Part shown: positions 5,833 to 5,912 of the stretch, piece by piece | Layout of the letters: every line of letters begins with the position of its first letter | How positions within the stretch are numbered: position 1 is the stretch's first letter | NCBI RefSeq assembly: GCF_903643065.1 | Contig: NZ_CAHJWX010000145.1 | Span: 1-5,912, forward strand | Direction: 5' to 3' | DNA: 5,912 nucleotides | DNA from: Sphingomonas bacterium | GTDB taxonomy: Bacteria > Pseudomonadota > Alphaproteobacteria > Sphingomonadales > Sphingomonadaceae | Position numbers and translations under genes: made by a program | The notes under the pieces: generated by a model | What the model was told of the DNA's origin: nothing | The model's input: the letters and a program-made list of their open reading frames with translations, nothing else | Database searches by the model: none

Positions 5833-5912
5833 AGCGCGCGTGGCCGGCGGCGCTGCTCCTGCTGCTGGCCGGCTGCGGCGGGCATCGCGCGGTTCCGCGC
5901 GGCGACACCGCC
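5829..5912 (+). CDS. N-terminus of a lipoprotein (partial, runs off the window)
   Basis: The frame opens with [20 protein letters not shown] and stays open to the right edge, giving 28 residues. The start has the hallmarks of a lipoprotein signal: Lys2 and Arg3, a hydrophobic core at residues 7-13, and the lipobox Leu13-Ala14-Gly15-Cys16. Cleavage before Cys16 would leave an acylated cysteine, placing the mature protein in a membrane facing the periplasm. The residues after it are [12 protein letters not shown], a likely flexible linker. The mature domain lies outside the window, so the function is unknown. The ATG overlaps the hisI stop (ATGA), so it is probably co-expressed with acs and hisI. 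Confidence 0.76.
   Translation, partial: MKRAWPAALLLLLAGCGGHRAVPRGDTA

Overview
The window is very GC-rich chromosomal DNA with tightly packed genes, short gaps and frequent ATGA stop/start overlaps. The combination of a small phage-repressor-like protein, an S24 self-cleaving repressor whose cleavage region reads ASAGPG, an alphaproteobacterial-type promoter (CTTGTC-17-CTACTT) and a GTTC-N7-GTTC motif points to an alphaproteobacterium. It is most likely a member of the Sphingomonadales, though that placement rests on remembered family features and not on a search.

Layout. (1) Positions 3-344 (+) are the 3' end of a proline-rich protein of unknown function. It converges on a minus-strand pair across a 24-bp tandem duplication that contains both genes' stop codons. 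(2) The minus-strand pair is a 58-aa small helix-turn-helix-like protein (696-872) coupled by ATGA overlap to a 108-aa protein of unknown function (373-699). (3) A 90-bp AT-richer divergent control region (873-962) separates this pair from an S24/LexA-like repressor (963-1592, +). The region holds a LexA-box-like direct repeat, an inverted half-site, and a promoter placed so that the repressor mRNA should be leaderless. (4) A minus-strand pair follows: a GT39-type membrane glycosyltransferase (1809-3365) and a 61-aa two-helix membrane protein (1621-1806), only 2 nt apart. (5) A 146-bp divergent gap (3366-3511) contains a long imperfect palindrome near the glycosyltransferase start and a strong hairpin touching the Shine-Dalgarno of the next gene. 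(6) A plus-strand operon contains acs (acetyl-CoA synthetase), hisI (phosphoribosyl-AMP cyclohydrolase) and the start of a lipoprotein gene, each joined to the next by a 4-nt ATGA overlap.

Functionally, region 2-3 looks like a small regulatory module: a self-cleaving repressor facing an operon of a small DNA-binding-like protein and an uncharacterised partner, with shared operators. The rest is metabolism (acetate activation, histidine synthesis) and envelope sugar transfer. I see no insertion sequence, CRISPR array, tRNA or rRNA, and no gene-free stretch longer than 300 bases. The control region at 873-962, with the unknown pair it serves, is the most interesting part. Most of the window appears to be ordinary housekeeping chromosome.
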